Shown here one piece after another: positions 17,551-28,300 of a stretch of DNA of 64,000 bases. The position numbers and the translations under genes are program-made. The notes under the pieces were generated by a model. That model searched no databases and was not told the DNA's origin. It was given only the letters and a program-made list of their open reading frames with translations. The stretch's first letter is position 1, and each line of letters starts with the position of its first letter. Location: contig JAWUXY010000019.1 of NCBI GenBank assembly GCA_034111105.1, positions 1-64,000 on the forward strand, read 5' to 3'. The stretch comes from Bermanella sp034111105. GTDB lineage: Bacteria > Pseudomonadota > Gammaproteobacteria > Pseudomonadales > Oceanobacteraceae.

Positions 17551-18037
17551 CATTCTCATCACCCTCGCCCTTTTGCTCAGCAGCCTTAACTGCTTCGCAT
17601 TACCAGGGGATAGCGAACAAGAAATTCACATTGCCAGTGACTCCGCCTCTTTAGATAAAATAAAAGGTGAAATTATTTACGTCGGCAATGTAAAAATGCA
17701 ACAAGGTTCACTGAACATTGAAGCTGAAAAAATCGTTTTATTTCGCACGACGGAAGGCTTACAAAAAATCGTTGCCAAAGGAACACCCGCACGCTATGAG
17801 CAAACGTTAAACGCCAATGAAGGTAAAACCCTTGCCTATGGTGAAACCATTATTTACAACACAAAAAATGATCAATTAACATTATTGAATAATGCGGGCC
17901 TTGAAAAACAGGGTAATATTTTTTCTGGTGAAAAAATTGTATACCTAATAAAAGAACAAAGAGTAAAAGCTGAAAGCCAAGAACAAGAAAATCGTATCCA
18001 CATGGTAATTCAGCCTAAAAAGGATAAGGAACCTTAA
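17531..18037 (+). CDS. lptA: LPS transport bridge protein LptA
   Basis: LptA is the periplasmic protein that forms the beta-jellyroll bridge carrying LPS from LptC to LptD. The signal peptide ends near SSLNCFALP (about residue 24). The OstA-like repeat pattern follows, with GEIIYVGNVKMQQGSLNIEA and later QLTLLNNAGLEKQGNIFSGE. The length of 168 residues is normal. It starts inside the lptC end, suggesting coupled translation, and ends 4 nt before lptB. Confidence 0.93.
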   Translation: MIQRHSNILITLALLLSSLNCFALPGDSEQEIHIASDSASLDKIKGEIIYVGNVKMQQGSLNIEAEKIVLFRTTEGLQKIVAKGTPARYEQTLNANEGKTLAYGETIIYNTKNDQLTLLNNAGLEKQGNIFSGEKIVYLIKEQRVKAESQEQENRIHMVIQPKKDKEP

Positions 18038-18041
18038 CGCA

Positions 18042-18767
18042 ATGGCAATATTGCAAGCGCAAAATTTAGCGAAAAGCTACGGCCCACGCCAAGTAGTTAA
18101 AGATGTTTCCATATCCATTGAAAGCGGTCAAATTGTAGGCTTACTTGGACCCAACGGTGCAGGTAAAACAACCTGTTTTTACATGATTGTAAACTTGGTT
18201 GCGTCAGACAAGGGCCGTGTATTAATTGATGACACTGATATTACCGACTTACCCATGCATGGCCGCGCGCAAAAAGGAATTGGCTACTTGCCACAAGAAG
18301 CCTCCATTTTTCGTAAGCTCACCGTCGCCAATAACATCATGGCCATCTTAGAAACCCGCAAAGAATTAAGCCATACTGAACGCAAAGAAAAACTTGAAAG
18401 CTTATTAGATGAATTTCATATTCAACATATTCGTGACAGCTTGGGCATGGCGTTATCCGGTGGTGAACGACGTCGAGTAGAAATTGCCAGAGCCCTTGCG
18501 GCTGAACCGTCATTTATTTTATTAGACGAACCATTTGCGGGCGTTGATCCCATATCGGTCGGCGATATAAAAAGTATTGTAAAACAATTAAAAAAACGCG
18601 GTCTAGGTGTACTGATTACCGACCATAACGTACGTGAAACACTTGATATATGTGAGAAAGCTTATATCGTAGGTAATGGTCATATCATCGCTGAAGGCTC
18701 CGCTGACGATGTGTTATCGAACCAACAAGTGAAAGATATTTATTTAGGTGATGACTTTAAGTTGTAA
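18042..18767 (+). CDS. lptB: LPS export ABC transporter ATPase LptB
   Basis: LptB is the cytoplasmic ATPase of the LptB2FG complex that extracts LPS from the inner membrane. Walker A is GPNGAGKTT, the Q-loop region GIGYLPQEASIFRKLTV, the signature LSGGERRRVEIARALA and Walker B FILLDEPFAGVDP, with ITDHNVRETL closing the site. The 241-residue length is typical. It follows lptA by 4 nt and precedes rpoN by 54 nt, as in most gammaproteobacteria. Confidence 0.97.
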   Translation: MAILQAQNLAKSYGPRQVVKDVSISIESGQIVGLLGPNGAGKTTCFYMIVNLVASDKGRVLIDDTDITDLPMHGRAQKGIGYLPQEASIFRKLTVANNIMAILETRKELSHTERKEKLESLLDEFHIQHIRDSLGMALSGGERRRVEIARALAAEPSFILLDEPFAGVDPISVGDIKSIVKQLKKRGLGVLITDHNVRETLDICEKAYIVGNGHIIAEGSADDVLSNQQVKDIYLGDDFKL

Positions 18768-18821
18768 TCTTGTATATTCATTACAATGGGTCAAACGCGC
18801 TATGGGATTAAGCAGTAATAT

Positions 18822-20321
18822 ATGAAAGCCTCGCTCCAATTAAAAATGGGTCAGCAGCTGACCATGACTCCTCAGCTGCAACAGGCCATTCGTTTATTAC
18901 AGCTTTCAACACTGGACCTGCAACTAGAAATTCAAAATGCATTGGATTCAAACCCATTGCTGGATGTTGACGAAGAGTTTGAAGGCGATAACAATCAAGA
19001 CATCAATTCACAAAGTGAAGAGAAAGTCGAAGTAGTCACCCCAAGCGACGAACACACATCAGATGAACCAACCGCTGCCGATGATTGGAGCGAAAATATT
19101 CCTGATGAGCTTTCAACAGATAGCGATTGGGACGACACTTGGCAAGCCTCTGCTGCCCCTACTTCCATGACTGAAAATCATTCATCAGGTTCGTCCGGTG
19201 AAGATTACGATATGGACAGCCGTAACGGCAGCACTGACGACCTGCAAGACCATTTGTTATGGCAACTTAACCTAACTCCAATGTCAGATAACGATCATCT
19301 CATTGCGATCAATATCATTGAGGGCGTAGATGATGACGGCTATCTAAAAGTACAGCTGGATGAAATTGTCGAATCACTTGACCCTGAATTAGACATCGAA
19401 TTAGACGAAGTAGAAGCGGTACTCAACCTACTTCAACAGTTCGAGCCAAGCGGTGTTTGCGCACGAAATCTACAAGAATGCTTATCGTTACAATTGCGCC
19501 AATTACCACAAGAAACACCATGGTTACCGTTAGCTCAAACATTGATTGACCAATACATTGATTTACTCGGTGCAAAAGATTACGCAGCACTGATGCGTAA
19601 ACTAAAAGTCAAAGAAGAAGAGCTGAAAACAGTCATTCGCGGCATTCAAGAATTAAACCCGCGTCCGGGCTCCCAAATTGACCCACAAACCAGTGAATAT
19701 GTTATTCCTGATGTTATGGTGCGTAAAATCAAAGGGGAGTGGCGTGTTGAGCTAAACCCTGAGATTGCGCCAAAACTGCGCATCAATGACCACTATGCGT
19801 CTATGGTGAAGCGCGCAGATAGCAGTGCTGACAACAACTTCATAAAAGACCACTTACAAGAAGCACGCTGGTTCTTGAAAAGCTTACAAAGTCGTAACGA
19901 TACGTTGTTAAAAGTCGCCATGAAAATTGTGGAATACCAACAAGACTTTTTAGAACAAGGGGATGAAGCAATGAAGCCCCTTGTGTTACATGATATTGCT
20001 GAAGCCGTCGGCATGCACGAGTCCACAATTTCACGTGTGACCACACAAAAATACATGCACACACCAGCGGGTATTTTTGAGTTAAAATATTTCTTCTCAA
20101 GCCATGTTAGTACCACCAGTGGTGGTGAGTGCTCTTCCACGGCTATACGAGCTATGATTAAAAAACTCATCGCCGTAGAAAGTGCGAAGAAGCCGTTAAG
20201 TGACAGTAAAATTGCGAATATCTTAGAAGAAGAAGGCATTAAGGTTGCACGTAGAACCGTAGCCAAGTACCGTGAGGCGATGCACATTCCACCGTCAAAC
20301 GAGCGTAAACGCTTGGTTTAA
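18822..20321 (+). CDS. rpoN: RNA polymerase sigma-54 factor
   Basis: This alternative sigma factor drives -24/-12 promoters that need enhancer-binding ATPases. Region I is the glutamine- and leucine-rich N-terminus (KMGQQLTMTPQLQQAIRLLQ), region II is the long acidic stretch at about 45-135, and region III contains the core-binding and HTH parts. The RpoN box ARRTVAKYREAMHIPPS lies near the C-terminus. The length is 499 residues. The downstream hpf-ptsN-rapZ-npr genes are the standard rpoN neighbours. Confidence 0.97.
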   Translation: MKASLQLKMGQQLTMTPQLQQAIRLLQLSTLDLQLEIQNALDSNPLLDVDEEFEGDNNQDINSQSEEKVEVVTPSDEHTSDEPTAADDWSENIPDELSTDSDWDDTWQASAAPTSMTENHSSGSSGEDYDMDSRNGSTDDLQDHLLWQLNLTPMSDNDHLIAINIIEGVDDDGYLKVQLDEIVESLDPELDIELDEVEAVLNLLQQFEPSGVCARNLQECLSLQLRQLPQETPWLPLAQTLIDQYIDLLGAKDYAALMRKLKVKEEELKTVIRGIQELNPRPGSQIDPQTSEYVIPDVMVRKIKGEWRVELNPEIAPKLRINDHYASMVKRADSSADNNFIKDHLQEARWFLKSLQSRNDTLLKVAMKIVEYQQDFLEQGDEAMKPLVLHDIAEAVGMHESTISRVTTQKYMHTPAGIFELKYFFSSHVSTTSGGECSSTAIRAMIKKLIAVESAKKPLSDSKIANILEEEGIKVARRTVAKYREAMHIPPSNERKRLV

Positions 20322-20438
20322 TTGTTTGCCTACCTGTTTTGGTAAACAGCTACACTGGTTTTTCGCCGGTAGCCTATACTAAAGGTTATCAGCACATTCA
20401 CGTACTCCATTTCGGAGTGCAGACAGTAGGAGCCATCT

Positions 20439-20744
20439 ATGCAAATTAATATCAGCGGCCACCATGTTGAAGTGACTCAAGCCCTTAAGGACTATGTCCA
20501 CTCCAAGATAGAAAAACTGGAACGACACTTTGATAATATTACCAATGTACAAGTGACGCTCACTGTGGAAAAAGTAACCCAAAAAGCAGAAGCCACCATG
20601 CATGTATCTGGCGCTGAACTACATGCCAATGCTGACAATGATGATATGTATGCAGCAATTGACGGCATGACCGACAAGCTAGACAGACAACTAATTAAAC
20701 ACAAAGAAAAAATGGTTAATCACCGTCACGGAAGTAATCACTAA
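20439..20744 (+). CDS. hpf: Ribosome hibernation promoting factor, short form
   Basis: This small protein binds the decoding and tRNA sites of 30S subunits and promotes 100S dimer formation in stationary phase. The 101-residue protein has the short HPF/YfiA fold (MQINISGHHVEVTQALKDYV, then DDMYAAIDGMTDKLDRQL) without the C-terminal dimerisation domain of long HPF. A TAGGAG site precedes the start. It lies between rpoN and ptsN, the usual place. Confidence 0.94.
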   Translation: MQINISGHHVEVTQALKDYVHSKIEKLERHFDNITNVQVTLTVEKVTQKAEATMHVSGAELHANADNDDMYAAIDGMTDKLDRQLIKHKEKMVNHRHGSNH

Positions 20745-20750
20745 CGTCAT

Positions 20751-21203
20751 ATGACCTCTCGTATCTCAAATATCTTAACCCCTGAGCGCACCCAAATGGG
20801 TGCGCAATGCAGTAGCAAAAAGAAGCTAATACAACATGTTAGTCAATTCCTTGCTTCCAATATCAAAGATGCTCAAGCTGATGACATCTATGAACGCCTC
20901 ATTGCAAGAGAAAAACTCGGCAGTACCGGTATTGGCGAAGGCATAGCGATCCCTCATTCTCGCTTAGAGGAATGTGAAGACACCATTGGTGCTCTCTTCA
21001 TTCTTGATGAACCCATTGATTACGACTCAATTGACCGTAAACCTGTCGATATCGTATTTGTGTTATTAGTGCCAGCTGAAGCCACTGAGCAACATTTACA
21101 AACCCTTAGTATGTTGGCGGAAAGATTCAGCCAAGAAGAATATCGTAATAAATTACGCTCCGCTAAGGGCCATGACGAGCTGTATCAACTGGCAACGGCT
21201 TAA
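20751..21203 (+). CDS. ptsN: Nitrogen-PTS enzyme IIA
   Basis: PtsN is the output protein of the nitrogen-related phosphotransferase chain, PtsP to NPr to PtsN. It regulates potassium and nitrogen or envelope functions and does not transport sugar. The phospho-accepting histidine is in GIGEGIAIPHSRLEEC, and the 150-residue single IIA domain is normal. It starts 6 nt after hpf and is followed by rapZ after 23 nt, so hpf, ptsN, rapZ and npr probably share a transcript. Confidence 0.95.
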   Translation: MTSRISNILTPERTQMGAQCSSKKKLIQHVSQFLASNIKDAQADDIYERLIAREKLGSTGIGEGIAIPHSRLEECEDTIGALFILDEPIDYDSIDRKPVDIVFVLLVPAEATEQHLQTLSMLAERFSQEEYRNKLRSAKGHDELYQLATA

Positions 21204-21226
21204 TAAACAAAACGAAAGGTTATGAC

Positions 21227-22084
21227 ATGAAACTTGTGGTTATCAGTGGACGCAGCGGTTCGGGTAAAAGTACCGCCTTAGACCTACTTGAAGACCTGGG
21301 TTTCTATTGCATTGATAACCTGCCTGTTGGCTTATTACAAAACCTGCTTGACCAAATTCAATCCGGCCAAGGGCAAATGAGCTCTGTTGCCGTGAGTATT
21401 GATGCGCGTAATATTCAAGCGGATTTAGCTAACTTCTCTGAAATCATTCATCAACTTGACCGCAAACAATGTCAACTTGAGATTATTTACCTCGACGCCC
21501 ACAGCGACACATTGCTGACTCGCTTTAGCGCCACACGACGTAAGCACCCACTTACCGGGCCAGATGTACCGCTTCTTGAAGCCATCGACAGAGAAAAAGC
21601 CGTACTGCAACACATTGCAGATATGGCAGATTTAACCGTGGATACCACTCACTTATCGATGCACCAATTACGTAGCATGATCAAAGAACGCGTGGTGCAA
21701 AAACAAGGTGCAGACATGTCACTGCTGTTTGAATCCTTCGGTTTCAAGCACGGCATCCCTAAGGACAGCGATCTTGTGTTTGATGTGCGCTGTCTGCCTA
21801 ACCCTTATTGGGACCCAGCTTTGCGCCAATTCACGGGCCAAGATCCTTCGATTCAGGCGTTTTTACAAGATGATGAGCATGTGATCGAAATGTTTAACGA
21901 CATTCAAGGCTTCCTGAAAAAATGGCTACCTCAGTTTGAAGCAAACAACCGTACATACATGACCGTCAGCATTGGTTGCACAGGTGGTCAACACCGCAGT
22001 GTCTACATGGCAGAACGATTGTTTGCCGCGTATCAAAACGAGTTTTCTAACGTGCAAGTGCGTCATCGTGAACTTAATGTTTAA
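21227..22084 (+). CDS. rapZ: RNase adapter protein RapZ
   Basis: RapZ is an ATP- and RNA-binding adapter; in E. coli it presents the sRNA GlmZ to RNase E and so tunes GlmS synthesis. The N-terminal P-loop domain has GRSGSGKSTALDLLEDLG. The C-terminal domain ends with the conserved SIGCTGGQHRSVYMAE. The length of 285 residues is typical. Whether GlmZ-like sRNAs exist in this organism cannot be judged from the window. Confidence 0.95.
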   Translation: MKLVVISGRSGSGKSTALDLLEDLGFYCIDNLPVGLLQNLLDQIQSGQGQMSSVAVSIDARNIQADLANFSEIIHQLDRKQCQLEIIYLDAHSDTLLTRFSATRRKHPLTGPDVPLLEAIDREKAVLQHIADMADLTVDTTHLSMHQLRSMIKERVVQKQGADMSLLFESFGFKHGIPKDSDLVFDVRCLPNPYWDPALRQFTGQDPSIQAFLQDDEHVIEMFNDIQGFLKKWLPQFEANNRTYMTVSIGCTGGQHRSVYMAERLFAAYQNEFSNVQVRHRELNV

Positions 22085-22195
22085 GATTCTCAATAAAAAC
22101 ACCTAAACCCTTGTCGAACCAGCGCCTATATTACCTAGACACAGAACGGTTTGGCCGATATGGTATCCACTCTATCCCTATTCGCTTGTATTGAT

Positions 22196-22465
22196 ATGCT
22201 TGAAAACTCCATCACAATAATAAATAAATTGGGTTTACACGCACGGGCTGCTGCCAAGCTGGTATCCACCGCTTCGGCATTCGCCAGCAAAGTAAAAATC
22301 AGCTTTAACGGCAAAGAAGTCGACGGTAAAAGCATCATGTCCGTGATGATGCTCGCTGCAAGTCAAGGCTCTGAAGTCCATTTGAAAATCAATGGCGATG
22401 ATGAAGAAGCCGCTATGAATGCCATTGTCGAACTCATCAACGACTACTTTGGTGAGGGTGAATAA
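22196..22465 (+). CDS. ptsO: Nitrogen-PTS phosphocarrier NPr (HPr family)
   Basis: This 89-residue HPr-like phosphocarrier passes phosphate from PtsP to PtsN. The active histidine is in NKLGLHARAAAKLVSTAS, and the regulatory-serine region is KSIMSVMMLAASQGSEV. I start it at the ATG at 22196, giving MLENSITIINKLGLH and a length equal to E. coli NPr. The open frame extends 15 codons upstream to a TTG without family similarity. It follows rapZ by 111 nt. Confidence 0.92.
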   Translation: MLENSITIINKLGLHARAAAKLVSTASAFASKVKISFNGKEVDGKSIMSVMMLAASQGSEVHLKINGDDEEAAMNAIVELINDYFGEGE

Positions 22466-22582
22466 CCTTTCTTGCAAAACTCCTAATTAAATCAATCTTC
22501 TAGGCTACACTTTTAACTAAGGGTCGTAGCCTGTTACAGCCTTTATCGGTACAATCCGAGCCTGAATTCAAGGGATCGCATT

Positions 22583-23938
22583 ATGTCCAGGGGCGAACAT
22601 AAACACAGCAAACTCGTACATCTGGGAGTCGCACTTGAAAGTGGGGCTTTGGCACAGGTGCGCCGAATTCTTAATAGCGATTTACAAGCTGCTGATGTTG
22701 CCCACTTATTAGAATCAACCCCGCCTAAAGAACGTAATTTACTTTGGGACCTCATCGACGAAGAAAACGAAGGTGAGGTACTGCAACACTTAAACGACGA
22801 GTTGCAAAGCTGGCTGTTGAATCGAATGAGTGTGCAAGAAGTCGCAAACGTCATGTCGGACCTTGATACCGATGACGTCGCTGACTTACTTCAAATTCTA
22901 CCCGATACCGTCACACAAGAAGTCCTAACGACAATGGACTCTCAAGACCGTGCACGGATCGAAGCCATACTGTCTTACCCTGAAGACAGCGCCGGTGGCT
23001 TAATGAACACCGATACGGTTACCGTTCGACCTGACATCACCCTTGAAGTGGTCTTGCGTTATTTACGTCGGCACCGTGCCTTACCGGACATGACCGATAA
23101 CTTGTTAGTGGTTAACCGCCGTGATGAGTTTATTGGTGTATTGCCAATAAATAAAATTCTCGTAAGTGATGGCGACACCACCGTGCGTGAAATCATGAAC
23201 ACAGACGTGATCACCATTCGTGCTGATATGCCGGACACAAAAGTGGCGCAGCTATTCGAACGTCACGATTTAATTTCAGCACCCGTGGTCGATGAACACA
23301 CCTTTAAACTGCTTGGCCGTATCACCATCGATGACGTGGTTGACGTTATTCGTGACGAAGCCGATCACTCATTAATGAGCATGGCTGGTCTTGATGAAGA
23401 CGAAGACACATTCGCACCCGCTTTTAAAACCAGCCGACGTCGTGCCGTTTGGTTAGGCATCAACCTATTAACCGCATTTTTGGCCAGCGCTGTCATTGGG
23501 TTATTCCAAGAGACCATTAATACGGTGGTGGCCCTTGCCGTTTTAATGCCGATTGTCGCCAGCATGGGTGGCATAGCGGGCAGTCAAACACTGACTCTGG
23601 TCATTCGAGGGCAAGCCGTTGGCCATATCGATTCCAACAATATTGGCTGGTTACTGAATCGTGAATTCTTAGTTGGCTTAAGTAATGGTATTCTGTGGGC
23701 CATTGTAATTGCACTGGCCACATACGTTTGGTTTCAAGATATACAGATCTCGGTCATTATCGCCATCGCCATCGTCATTAACTTAGTGGTAGCGGCCTTA
23801 GCCGGTGCCTTTTTACCTATTGTGCTAAAACGACTAAACATAGACCCAGCCCTCGCCGGTGGTGTCGTGCTGACCACCATTACCGATGTAGTAGGCTTCT
23901 TTGCATTTTTAGGTTTAGCCGCTAGCTTTTATTTATAA
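22583..23938 (+). CDS. mgtE: Magnesium transporter MgtE
   Basis: MgtE is an inner-membrane Mg2+ channel gated by cytoplasmic Mg2+. The N-terminal superhelical domain covers about residues 1-130 and the paired CBS domains about 130-255. The C-terminal membrane domain starts near RRRAVWLGINLL and has five segments, with the conserved GIAGSQTLTLVIRGQAVG. The 451-residue length is normal. It lies between npr and yjgA on the same strand, separated from each by short gaps. Confidence 0.95.
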   Translation: MSRGEHKHSKLVHLGVALESGALAQVRRILNSDLQAADVAHLLESTPPKERNLLWDLIDEENEGEVLQHLNDELQSWLLNRMSVQEVANVMSDLDTDDVADLLQILPDTVTQEVLTTMDSQDRARIEAILSYPEDSAGGLMNTDTVTVRPDITLEVVLRYLRRHRALPDMTDNLLVVNRRDEFIGVLPINKILVSDGDTTVREIMNTDVITIRADMPDTKVAQLFERHDLISAPVVDEHTFKLLGRITIDDVVDVIRDEADHSLMSMAGLDEDEDTFAPAFKTSRRRAVWLGINLLTAFLASAVIGLFQETINTVVALAVLMPIVASMGGIAGSQTLTLVIRGQAVGHIDSNNIGWLLNREFLVGLSNGILWAIVIALATYVWFQDIQISVIIAIAIVINLVVAALAGAFLPIVLKRLNIDPALAGGVVLTTITDVVGFFAFLGLAASFYL

Positions 23939-23955
23939 ACATATCTGGTTTCCCC

Positions 23956-24501
23956 ATGAGCGAATACGAAGACGATCAATTTGAAGAATACTCAGGCCCC
24001 AGCAAATCCCAAATCAAACGGGAAATGCATGCTCTGCAAGAACTTGGCAAACGCATTTGTGAACTGCCTAAAAAACAGTTAAAAACACTGCCTCTTACTG
24101 CGACGATGATTGAAGCCGTAGCCGAGTGGGATCGCATTAAAAAGAATGAAGCCAAACGCAGACACCTACAATACATAGGCAGAGTGATGCGCTCTGAAGA
24201 TGTTGAAAGCGTCCAACTGGCTTTAGATAAACAAGATCCAAGCAGTGAAGAATACAACCGTGTATTACACCAGCAAGAAAAGTGGCGTGATCGTTTAATC
24301 ACGGGTGGCAAAGATGCGTTAAGTGAGTTTTGTGATCAATTCGATGTGACTGACATTCAGCACCTGCGTCAGCTCATTCGCAACGCAGCAAAAGAACACG
24401 AAGACAAAGAAGCAAACCCAGATACACACCAAGCAAAAATGGGTAAAAGCGCCGCTCGTAAATTATTTTTATTTATTAAAACCTTTTATCCAACCGCATA
24501 A
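23956..24501 (+). CDS. yjgA: Ribosome-associated protein YjgA (DarP)
   Basis: This is a DUF615 protein; E. coli YjgA/DarP binds late 50S precursors and helps assembly of the peptidyl-transferase region. The 181-residue charged protein shows GPSKSQIKREMHALQELGKR at the start, LQYIGRVMRSEDVE in the middle and ARKLFLFIKTF at the end. It starts 17 nt after mgtE and ends just before a convergent terminator shared with the nitrilase gene. Confidence 0.93.
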   Translation: MSEYEDDQFEEYSGPSKSQIKREMHALQELGKRICELPKKQLKTLPLTATMIEAVAEWDRIKKNEAKRRHLQYIGRVMRSEDVESVQLALDKQDPSSEEYNRVLHQQEKWRDRLITGGKDALSEFCDQFDVTDIQHLRQLIRNAAKEHEDKEANPDTHQAKMGKSAARKLFLFIKTFYPTA

Positions 24502-24519
24502 CAGCCACTAAATACAAAC

Positions 24520-24553
24520 AAAAAGCTAACCAGCGTTAACGGGTTAGCTTTTT
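24520..24553. terminator. Bidirectional terminator containing a stop codon
   Basis: The stem AAAAAGCTAACC/GGTTAGCTTTTT serves yjgA (rightward) and the nitrilase gene (leftward). The nitrilase stop codon at 24536-24538 lies in the loop, so the terminator overlaps that coding end. Confidence 0.9.
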
Positions 24554-25357
24554 ATGTTTGATGATCGGCATTGCTAAACGGCATTGCTCAAGAGCATCAA
24601 AATCTAACTGAGCAAACACAACGCTAGGGCTTTCGTTATCGCCCTCAGCTAGCACATCACCGTTTGGCGCAATGATCATACTTTGTCCCCATGTTCGACG
24701 ACCATCTTCATGTACGCCCACCTGGTTAGCCGCAAGTACGAAACTTTGTGTCTCAATAGCACGGGATCGTAATAGTACTTCCCAATTTTTTCGACCGGTT
24801 TCATAGGTAAATGCCGATGGTACGGTCAGTATTTGGCAGCCAAGTGACTGATACTTCTGATACAACTCAGGGAAACGTAAATCATAGCAAACACTTAAAC
24901 CCAACAAGTGACCATCGACATCTACGGTTTGAATATTGTCACCAGCAACAAATGTGTCGGACTCACGATAACGACCTTTTTCATCCGCCACATCAACATC
25001 AAATAAATGAATTTTATTGTATTGAGCAATTAACTTGCCTTCAGGCGAACACACCAAGCACGCAGCCAATACTTTATCTAACGTATCATGAGTTCCACTT
25101 AACAAGGGAACAGAGCCTGCCACTAAATAAATTTGAAACTGCTTTGCCCAACTTAATATTGTGCTAATCACATCCTGTTGAGTAAAGCGTGTATTGGCCA
25201 ATTCAAATTGATTAGTGACGCCCAAACAAGCAAACATCTCGGGCAAGACCACTAGCTGTGCGTTTTCTGTTGCCGCTTGCTCCAGCAAGTCAAAAGCCTG
25301 TTTTAAGTTGGCATCAACCTCTTTGCCACTGGTCATTTGAATAACAGCGCAACGCAT
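24536..25357 (-). CDS. Carbon-nitrogen hydrolase (nitrilase superfamily, Nit type)
   Basis: This is a cytoplasmic amidase of the nitrilase superfamily. The catalytic Glu-Lys-Cys triad is visible in VVLPEMFAC, QYNKIHLFD and LSVCYDLRFPEL. Genes of this type downstream of yhdP probably encode deaminated-glutathione amidase or a related repair amidase, but the substrate is an inference. I use the ATG at 25357 (MRCAVIQMTSG), which has an AGGAG site and overlaps the yhdP stop as TAATG, giving 273 residues. An upstream extension in the same frame lies inside yhdP and lacks similarity. Confidence 0.9.
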   Translation of the reverse strand: MRCAVIQMTSGKEVDANLKQAFDLLEQAATENAQLVVLPEMFACLGVTNQFELANTRFTQQDVISTILSWAKQFQIYLVAGSVPLLSGTHDTLDKVLAACLVCSPEGKLIAQYNKIHLFDVDVADEKGRYRESDTFVAGDNIQTVDVDGHLLGLSVCYDLRFPELYQKYQSLGCQILTVPSAFTYETGRKNWEVLLRSRAIETQSFVLAANQVGVHEDGRRTWGQSMIIAPNGDVLAEGDNESPSVVFAQLDFDALEQCRLAMPIIKHKKLTR

Positions 25358-28300
25358 TAGTCGTCTCCTAAGCCGAAGAAACTTTTCATTCGATACCAAA
25401 ACCCTTCATCTTGCTTACCTTCAATTTTGTTATCAAAACGTTTCATTATTTTTAAGTTTGGTTTGTCCCATGTGCCATCTAATTTATAAGTTGCACTGGT
25501 GTATTTTTCAATTTGGTCGCCTACAAGTTGCTCACCCACAAAAATAGAAGCGGCCACTGGCGGCGCGAAACCCGCTAAAATGGCGACAAAAGGTAACGTA
25601 CTTGTTAAAGGGAACGTAACCGACAGCTCTTGATTAAGCTCTTTAGTATTTAAGTTTACTGTGCCACTGACAGCAAATTTCGCTGACGGCCCCTTGATTT
25701 CTAACGTATCCTCTATGGTCATCAGGCCATTTTTCACTTTTGCCTTACCAGATACAGAATCAAAATGAAGACCGCTTTGATAAACATCTGAAAAGTCTAA
25801 TCGTAAGCGACGCCCTATGGCCGAAAAATTTAAAATACCAAACGCACTTAATGCACCGGTATCACCAGCATCTAAGAATCGGCCTTTTTTTAATGATACA
25901 TTGGCTTGACCATTTAACAGTTCCGATTCAAACATCGCGGGACTGGCCTGCCATTGAAAGTTGAAATTGACTTTTGTGCTATCAGCTTCTATGACAGGTT
26001 TTGCTAACCATGCTTTTTGAACGCCACCAATATCATCACTAGATAACTTTAAATCCAACTTAGTGGTTTGCACGGGCATGGGAACGCTATCTGATTTCTC
26101 CCAGTGCGCTGCCCCTTTCACATTGAGCTTTTTAATTTGGCCATCGATATCCAAAAGCGACAAGGTATCATCTTGTACCCGTAACTTAGCTTGCCACTGA
26201 CCATAGTTTCTGGGGCCAAGGAAAATCTCACCTACTTTAAAATTCATATCCGGAAACATACTTGGAAAAATATTAGCAAACATATCTGTCTTTTCTTTTT
26301 TATCTTCTTCCTCTGTATCTTTTGATAAGGCCGGCCAATGAATATAATCCAAATTCAATACAATTGGATGTTGCGCTTGCCAGGTTATTAATCCTTTCAC
26401 TATCGGCGCCTCAACGTATACATCCCAAGCATTGAGTTTTGCATTAACATTTGCCGATACTTGCTCAAACTGATAGCCATCGTAAAGCAGTTTGTCTGTA
26501 CTAATATCCACTTTTCTAATCAAACTATTTTTTGGACTGCTCGCCGAGCGATTAGCGGTGCTTGAGCTTTTAGGCTGTATTTCGCCCCAAACTTTCAACC
26601 ATTTGTCTGCGTCGATTCTTGATACATGCCCTTGTATTTCTAAGCCAGGCGTACTGGGAATATAAGCCTCAGTGGCCCCTAAATATACTTGACCTGTTTC
26701 AATCTCACCCTCTTTCAAGTGCAAGGCTACATTCACTAATTCGCTATAAGATAGTGTGATTTTTTGACCATCATCTAATGCCATTTTAAAATTAAACGGC
26801 TGACTGGTTTCTTTACGTTTAAGGTAAGGCAGAGGGAGGTCAATATTCACTCCAACTAAGTCAGAGTTAACCTCTAGCCCAGTAAATCCATTTTCTTGGC
26901 CACTGATTTTAAAATGCCCTGCTACTTTCGTATTACCTGTTAGTGGTTTTAACAGTGATAAGTCTAACCACTGCTTTAAGCTTTTAACCTCAAGGTCGCC
27001 ATCAAATGCGATGTCTGTCGAAAACCCTTTAGTGTGCACATCAGATGATATATTCAATGATAACGGCTTTTGCCATAGTGATGATTGTATTGCAGATGAC
27101 GTTAAGCCTTCGCTTGAACGATATGTAATTGCTCCTTGTGTATGGCTGAACGCAAGCCCAATGTCCGCTAAATTTAAACTCGCATTCTGTAAGCGCGCTG
27201 TAACATCCACACCGATATCGTCACTGACATCATCAAGTGAAATACTTAGCCCTAACTCAGTAGCGTGCTCACCGGTCATGCTCCAGGGGTCCATTATATT
27301 ATCAACAAGCTTTTTTAATGGAGTATATTGAAAGTACGCAAAACCATCATTTGCTAACCCCTTCACACTTGCTTGCACCCACAACTTATTATTTTTTACG
27401 CCATCAAATACAACTTGGGTTTGCTTAACATTACCACCCAGAGTATTCGCATTATCGATTCGGGCATAGACTTCATCATTTTTTACAAATAGGTCACCGT
27501 TTATATCGGAAACCACAGGCCATTCGGGTAAATACTGCAAGGCCGCTTGAGATACGCTTAGGTGTAACTCAGACTGACTGACGCTACCGGCATTCAAACC
27601 CGTATATAAATAGTATTGCCCTGTCTTCGCGGTACCTGTGAGTAATGATCGCTCTAACCAGCCTCTAAGGTCTTGGGAAATATTACTCGGCACTAATGTT
27701 TCATGAATTGAAACGTCCGCATTTTTTAACGACAAGTTAAGTTCTAATTTATCTTCATATTGCTTATCGTTATACAGCCAGAGCTTAAACCCACCTTTTA
27801 CTTTTTCGGCTTGTTCCATAGTAAGCGCTAAGCCATCACCAATAAGCCGAACACCTTGATCGTTAATATGCCAATCCACCTGCCCTTCACCATAAGGAAA
27901 GAAAAACGGTGATGGATATAGATCAGGAAACGCTAAAGAAATTTGAGGGCCATCGAATTGCACTCGACCATTTTTCTCACTCGCCGCAATCACACCATTA
28001 AGGTTAGTTACACCTGGAATTCCACCACTTGGCTGTGTAGAGATATTTTTTAACTCACCAGCCACTGAATAGTCTAATTCCCCTGCTTCATTATTATGCA
28101 AAATCACATTCATATTATGCAAATAACCAGATGGCTTTAGCTCATTAAGTCGAGACTTTAATTCCTCTGGTATCAGTTTTACACTGCTAAGAAATTGATT
28201 CAAATAAGCAATATCCATTGACTTAAGATACGCTTGCCAACGATTACCTTGCTTAGTTTTTGCAATACCTAATGCGATCTCGTTAAACTGCCAAGGCTTA

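Noticed and set aside
19793..20287. 164-codon open frame antisense to rpoN
   Set aside because: Shadow of the conserved sigma-54 C-terminus; no family resemblance.
25740..25964. Small open frame inside yhdP on the plus strand
   Set aside because: Entirely within the conserved yhdP frame, with no ribosome site or similarity.
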